12,624 nucleotides of DNA from Anaerolineae bacterium (GTDB taxonomy: Bacteria; Chloroflexota; Anaerolineae; 4572-78; J111), in contig JAGRBY010000163.1 of assembly GCA_020433835.1 (NCBI GenBank), positions 1 to 12,624 on the forward strand, written 5' to 3'. Under the pieces are notes generated by a model. It saw only the letters and a program-made list of their open reading frames with translations. It ran no database searches and was not told the DNA's origin. This document shows, piece after piece, positions 12,525 through 12,624 of this stretch; position 1 is the first letter of the stretch, and every line of letters starts with the position of its first letter. The translations under genes and the position numbers were made by a program.

Positions 12525-12624
12525 CTACGGCTCCTCCGTTTCGATAGCATCGGGCGAGAGAAAGGTGAAACTGCGCTGCATAGGGTTGAACCAGACCAGC
12601 GCTGCATCGTAAATGTCAGCCGGG
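12525..12624 (-). CDS. C-terminal fragment of an unidentified protein
   Basis: A minus-strand frame is open from the right edge to a TAG at 12525-12527, giving 32 residues (PADIYDAALVWFNPMQRSFT and 12 more, ending in TEEP). The composition is protein-like, and the ATL gene starts only 8 bp further on with its Shine-Dalgarno inside this frame, as expected for two genes in one operon. The fragment is too short for me to assign a family. The gene starts beyond the window. Confidence 0.55.
   Translation of the reverse strand, partial: PADIYDAALVWFNPMQRSFTFLSPDAIETEEP

Noticed and set aside
12071..12612. Plus-strand open frames over the response regulator and ATL genes
   Set aside because: Both overlap well-supported minus-strand domains with key residues in place, and the plus frames lack family signatures.

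Overview
The window looks like ordinary chromosomal DNA of a free-living bacterium, most likely a mesophilic member of the Chloroflexota. This placement is an inference. It rests on a secreted protein with an 'IYIPLVSK' stretch followed by a PTPT linker (a pattern I associate with Chloroflexota surface proteins), a malate dehydrogenase that closely resembles the Thermus type, and a fused cobA-hemD in a hemC / cobA-hemD / hemL cluster. Base composition is mixed: the housekeeping genes are moderately GC-rich, while the secreted-protein gene and the intergenic regions are clearly more AT-rich.

Layout. Nucleotides 1-923 hold the 3' part of coaBC (coenzyme A synthesis). It converges on a small membrane-anchored coiled-coil protein gene (928-1617, minus). 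A 414-bp divergent intergenic region (1618-2031) carries two inverted, identical extended -10 elements, a perfect 10-bp inverted repeat and a tandem direct repeat. It leads into a gene for an exported two-domain beta-rich protein (2032-3279, plus). After that gene come a MITE-like long palindrome (3304-3450) and a strong intrinsic terminator (3456-3494). Next are mdh (3653-4636) with its own terminator, then the tetrapyrrole genes hemC, cobA-hemD and hemL (4696-8560, plus).

hemL ends one base from the end of convergent kynU (kynureninase), which forms a probable two-gene minus-strand unit with an upstream aldo/keto reductase gene (8562-10829). A second MITE-like palindrome (10969-11103) lies between that unit and a GNAT acetyltransferase gene (11169-11699, plus). 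The window ends with minus-strand genes for a single-domain response regulator, an alkyltransferase-like DNA-lesion binding protein, and the last 32 codons of an unidentified gene.

How the genes work together. hemL makes 5-aminolevulinate, hemC makes hydroxymethylbilane, and the HemD half of the fusion closes it to uroporphyrinogen III. The CobA half would methylate that toward precorrin-2 (siroheme/cobalamin), although several of its signature positions are altered. hemA and hemB are not in the window. No tRNA, rRNA, CRISPR array or transposase gene was seen. I found no convincing new multi-gene system. The most noteworthy items are the divergent methyltransferase domain, the apparent non-AUG (ATT) start of the response regulator, the two MITE-like elements, and a recurrent GTGnTATAnT promoter core.
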